Source: Montifringilla adamsi (Eukaryota > Chordata > Aves > Passeriformes > Passeridae). Taken from it: a stretch of DNA of 64,000 nt. Position numbers and translations under genes: made by a program. The notes beneath the pieces are model-generated. The model had not been told where the DNA came from. It searched no databases and was given only the letters and a program-made list of their open reading frames with translations. The DNA lies in contig JAGGNK010009114.1 of NCBI GenBank assembly GCA_017590115.1, positions 21,242,662 to 21,306,661 on the forward strand. Direction: 5' to 3'. This document shows, piece by piece, positions 61,424 through 64,000 of the stretch; position 1 is the first letter of the stretch, and every line of letters begins with the position of its first letter.

Positions 61424-63203
61424 TTTCACTGTAGGAGCTTTTTAAGATGGATTTTGAAGACCACAGGAGAAGCCTGTATCCAAGCAAGGGTTTAGCATCA
61501 AATTCTGCATTTCTTTTTACCACATCTGGAAAACTCACAAAAGAAGCTTTGCTGTTATTACAGACTGTAGAAGAGAGTTAAGAAATACAATAAACTACAT
61601 GTTTTATAGCATCACCAATATTTAATGTAGCACCATCCACAACCTTTTAGTTTTATTGTCCTGGGTTTTGAAATTAAAACGATTTTTATGCATAGAATAT
61701 TATGCACATGTTATGAGGAACTACTAGAGTTCTTAGGAGAATAATCTCATGGATTTCTTAAGTAAGAAGAGTAATAGGTGGAACCAGCATAATAATCTTC
61801 TTCCACTATGTACTTACTTGCTTTTAGTGACCCCTTTAGTTTACAACACTGGGTCTGGGATAACTTTATTTGACAATGAGGACCAGTGTTTTTCAGACAG
61901 GGTGGGGTCAGAAGCAGCTGTTTTAACAGAGAGCAGCAAATTGAAAACCTGCTTTTATGATTTCATTAGCAAATAGTCTTACAGGAAAAGAGTTTTCTGC
62001 TGAACACAAGAAACTGCTCCTCTTGGCAACAGGACTGTTCCAGCCTTACCCAGTATCACTTTTTTTTCCACTGACTGCAGACAGAAACCAGTCCCAAGAA
62101 GAAATTAAGGGCAACCCAGCAGAGGTGAGATGTGATTGCAGTAGCTGGGGAAAGGGAGTGGCAGGAAAGTAAACTGAGTGTTCCTTCTCTTAGCCCTAAA
62201 CTAATGGCTAGCAACACCAGAGCAGGTCCTGAAAAAAAAGATTGACCATACTTTCCTCTTTTTTATGCTCTTGCTTTTAAATGCACTTATTATACCCTCT
62301 TCATTCTTCAGAGTTTATCATAAAGCAATAATTCAGTCCCAGAGCTCCCTAAGTAAAGCAGTTCTAGTTATAGTTGAATGCCAGAGTTGATATAATTGAA
62401 GCATTATTTCCACGCGAAGTCATTCTGAATTTACACACACAGCCACCAGACTGCCAGACTCCTGCCTTGCACAGAGAACTCCACAACAGTTTTGCCTTGC
62501 CCAGTTCTGCACAAATCCTGTTGCAATTCTTTTGATTCAATCTCCTGCAGGAGCACACAGATTACCACAATGACACAAAGCAGACAGTTGCTACTGCATT
62601 ACGTGTACATTTCTTACAGAGAGAAAGTGAACAAGGCGTGGCAACAGGAGGAAGTCATTGAGTTGAAAAAAGGAGTCTGAATTTGTTATCTTTTTTACAT
62701 TAAAACTGCTTAATTTTTGAAGAAAACTGCATGCCATGAACAAATTATTTAATAAATTATAATACAAAATAAAATTTGTAGTCATCAGAAAATTATTATG
62801 ACTGCACAAGTATATTGAAATATTCAAGTCTTTTCTAGATGCAAAGAGAACCAGTTCTCAAATCCCAAAGTTCAGGTATTAATAGAGTTGATCTTCTTAT
62901 GAATCCACAAACAAGATCCAGCTCTTAAACACAATTCTTCATCACTGCTTCCAACTGAGTCAGGAGCATGAACAGATCATTTTAGTGGGTTTCTACTAGA
63001 CAGAGCTTCAAAATTAGAAAGCCACTTCAAAAATTAATGAAAGAGACGTGATTCAGAGCAACAGGGAAAACTGGGACACTGGCCAATTTCAAGAGGGTTT
63101 GAAAATTTAACTGATTTTTTTTTTTTCTCAGTGACTGGATAATATCATTCAAGACTAAAAATTTTTACCTAGTTTCAAATTATGTGAGAGCTCATAAACT
63201 TAC

Positions 63204-63299
63204 CATTAATCCATTTGGCTTCTGGATTATGAACTATGAACTCTTTTCTGAAGAGATCTTCCAAGGATAATCTGTTTTCTGATGAATTTGCAAGTTCAT
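63204..63299 (-). CDS. DPP10: DPP10 coding exon (human exon 3 equivalent)
   Basis: This 96-bp internal exon encodes, in one open frame, the last two bases of a split Asp codon, 31 codons from E-L-A-N-S-S to W-I-N, and the first base of the next Asp codon. The core LSLEDLFRKEF followed by VHNPEAKWIN matches the segment of DPP10 just after its single transmembrane helix (about human residues 60-90, numbering from memory). DPP10 lacks the catalytic serine of the S9B dipeptidyl peptidases and acts as a Kv4 A-type potassium channel subunit in neuronal membranes. The minus-strand acceptor ends TTTATTTTAG and the donor is G|GTAAGTTT, so the following intron is phase 1. An NSS sequon lies near the start. 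DPP6, the nearest paralogue, is a worse match: I recall a different sequence for it here. The preceding exon, with the transmembrane helix, is outside the window. Confidence 0.95.
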
Positions 63300-64000
63300 C
63301 TAAAATAAACACAACAAGATCATTTTAGATAAATACTGAAAACAATATATTCAACTTTGTTTGCAAAACACTGGAATTATAGAACCATGATAACAATAAC
63401 TTCCTTTTATTTTTTTCACAACAAATTTATTATTATTATTTTTGGATTATTTTAATTATTTTTATGTGATTATTTAGTATTATTTTTGTTTAGTAAAGCT
63501 TCAGGAAACAAAGAATTGGTACCTTTTGGACAGGAAAACTACAGGATTTAGTGTTTGGCTATTTATTATATTGGGACTTTCACAGCAAAGCTCTTCCTTA
63601 ATACAGCCCCACACCACAAAAAATTACAAACAAATACCAAAATTTCCTGACAGCCAAAGGATGTTGGCCATATTGAGTACCATACAATGAGAGAAACTAG
63701 ATAAAAAAACTCCTGCAAGTAAATTTGGAACCAACTTCACCTATTCCATGATTTAAAATTAAATTTTAAATAAATCTACATGCACATTTTATAGCTTGTG
63801 CTTGCTTTCTAGTGACGTGAACAACATAACTTGGCTAGCAGCCTTGTGTTTTTCCCAAACATGACCCAGGAATATTGAGCTCCTGAACATTAGCCAACAC
63901 TGACTTACAAAACAAAACAAAATAAAACAAAATTATTTTCCTGCATCTAAAACCATCTCCACACTTCAGAAAACAAAAAAATAAGCTCTGCTAAATATCA
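63300..64000 (-). other. DPP10: Acceptor-side end of the DPP10 intron preceding the 63204-63299 exon
   Basis: On the minus strand this stretch ends in GTGTTTATTTTAG at the exon boundary. It is AT-rich, with a TTA-repeat patch around 63427-63440 and an AAAAC-type A/C-rich run at 63906-63932. No coding exon is visible. The transmembrane-helix exon of DPP10 must lie beyond 64000. Confidence 0.85.
63906..63932. repeat. (AAAAC)n-like microsatellite
   Basis: Five imperfect AAAAC/AAAAT units on the plus strand. Confidence 0.85.

Larger units (their letters stand above)
3645..63203 (-). other. DPP10: DPP10 intron between the two coding exons, 59,559 bp, phase 1
   Basis: The intron starts with GTAAGTTT after the exon at 63204 and ends with TTGCAG before the exon at 3644, both read on the minus strand. 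The split codon G|AT gives Asp and keeps the DPP10 frame, so no coding exon needs to lie between. Vertebrate DPP10 and DPP6 genes are known for very long introns, and this fits. I found no intervening sequence with both DPP10 similarity and splice sites. The interior is AT-rich with few CpGs and light in recognisable transposons, as expected of a bird genome. Confidence 0.92.
57642..63203. other. Intronic stretch up to the exon donor, with small microsatellites
   Basis: It carries a short A run at 58801-58815, (AAAC)n, (CA)n-like sequence and an imperfect 28-bp duplication (listed separately where clear). No TE body or additional exon is seen. The intron's minus-strand donor at 63203 is GTAAGTTT. 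Confidence 0.65.

Noticed and set aside
1..64000. CRISPR array, operon, prophage, toxin-antitoxin or other prokaryotic defence system
   Set aside because: The sequence is avian intronic DNA with spliced exons. There are no regularly spaced repeats and no prokaryotic gene density.

Overview
This window is vertebrate nuclear DNA, almost certainly from a bird and probably a songbird (passerine). The evidence is a truncated CR1 LINE 3' end with the avian ATTCTGTG-type terminal repeats, a solo LTR I recognise as passerine ERVL-like, AT-rich introns depleted in CpG, and two short coding exons with consensus vertebrate splice sites. There is no prokaryotic gene organisation. None of the open reading frames of 60 to 143 codons looks like a real gene.

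The window lies inside one gene, DPP10 (dipeptidyl-peptidase-like 10, an enzymatically dead S9B-family protein that serves as an auxiliary subunit of Kv4 potassium channels), transcribed on the minus strand. Two coding exons are present. One, at 63204-63299, corresponds to human exon 3 in the usual numbering; the next, at 3550-3644, corresponds to human exon 4. They join in frame (phase 1) across an intron of 59,559 bp at 3645-63203. The ends of the window, 1-3549 and 63300-64000, are pieces of the flanking introns. The joined exons encode about 64 residues from the extracellular stretch after the transmembrane helix into the start of the beta-propeller, with four N-glycosylation sequons. One of these sequons is formed only by splicing.

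The intron, read left to right, is mostly unique AT-rich DNA. It holds a nested inverted repeat (9041-9122), an A-rich tract with a 20-bp minisatellite (11067-11196), homopolymer A and T runs (15656-15679, 18260-18282), a possible old CR1 relic (18430-18560), AC-rich patches (main one 18842-18952), the solo LTR in the sense orientation of DPP10 (about 19955-20369), and a CpG cluster in a probable conserved noncoding block (25000-25450). Further along are a 21-bp minisatellite (41821-41898), a 74-base uninterrupted purine tract built on AAAGG (43373-43446), an AT-rich block with an octamer motif (46320-46480), an antisense CR1 fragment (50361-50618), and small microsatellites towards the right end.

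I found no second gene, RNA gene, CRISPR array or new multi-gene system. The main interest is in what a long neuronal-gene intron carries: a sense LTR with a poly(A) signal, candidate recursive splice sites, possible enhancers and unusual DNA-structure tracts. Statements about conservation are inference, because I could not align this window to other genomes.
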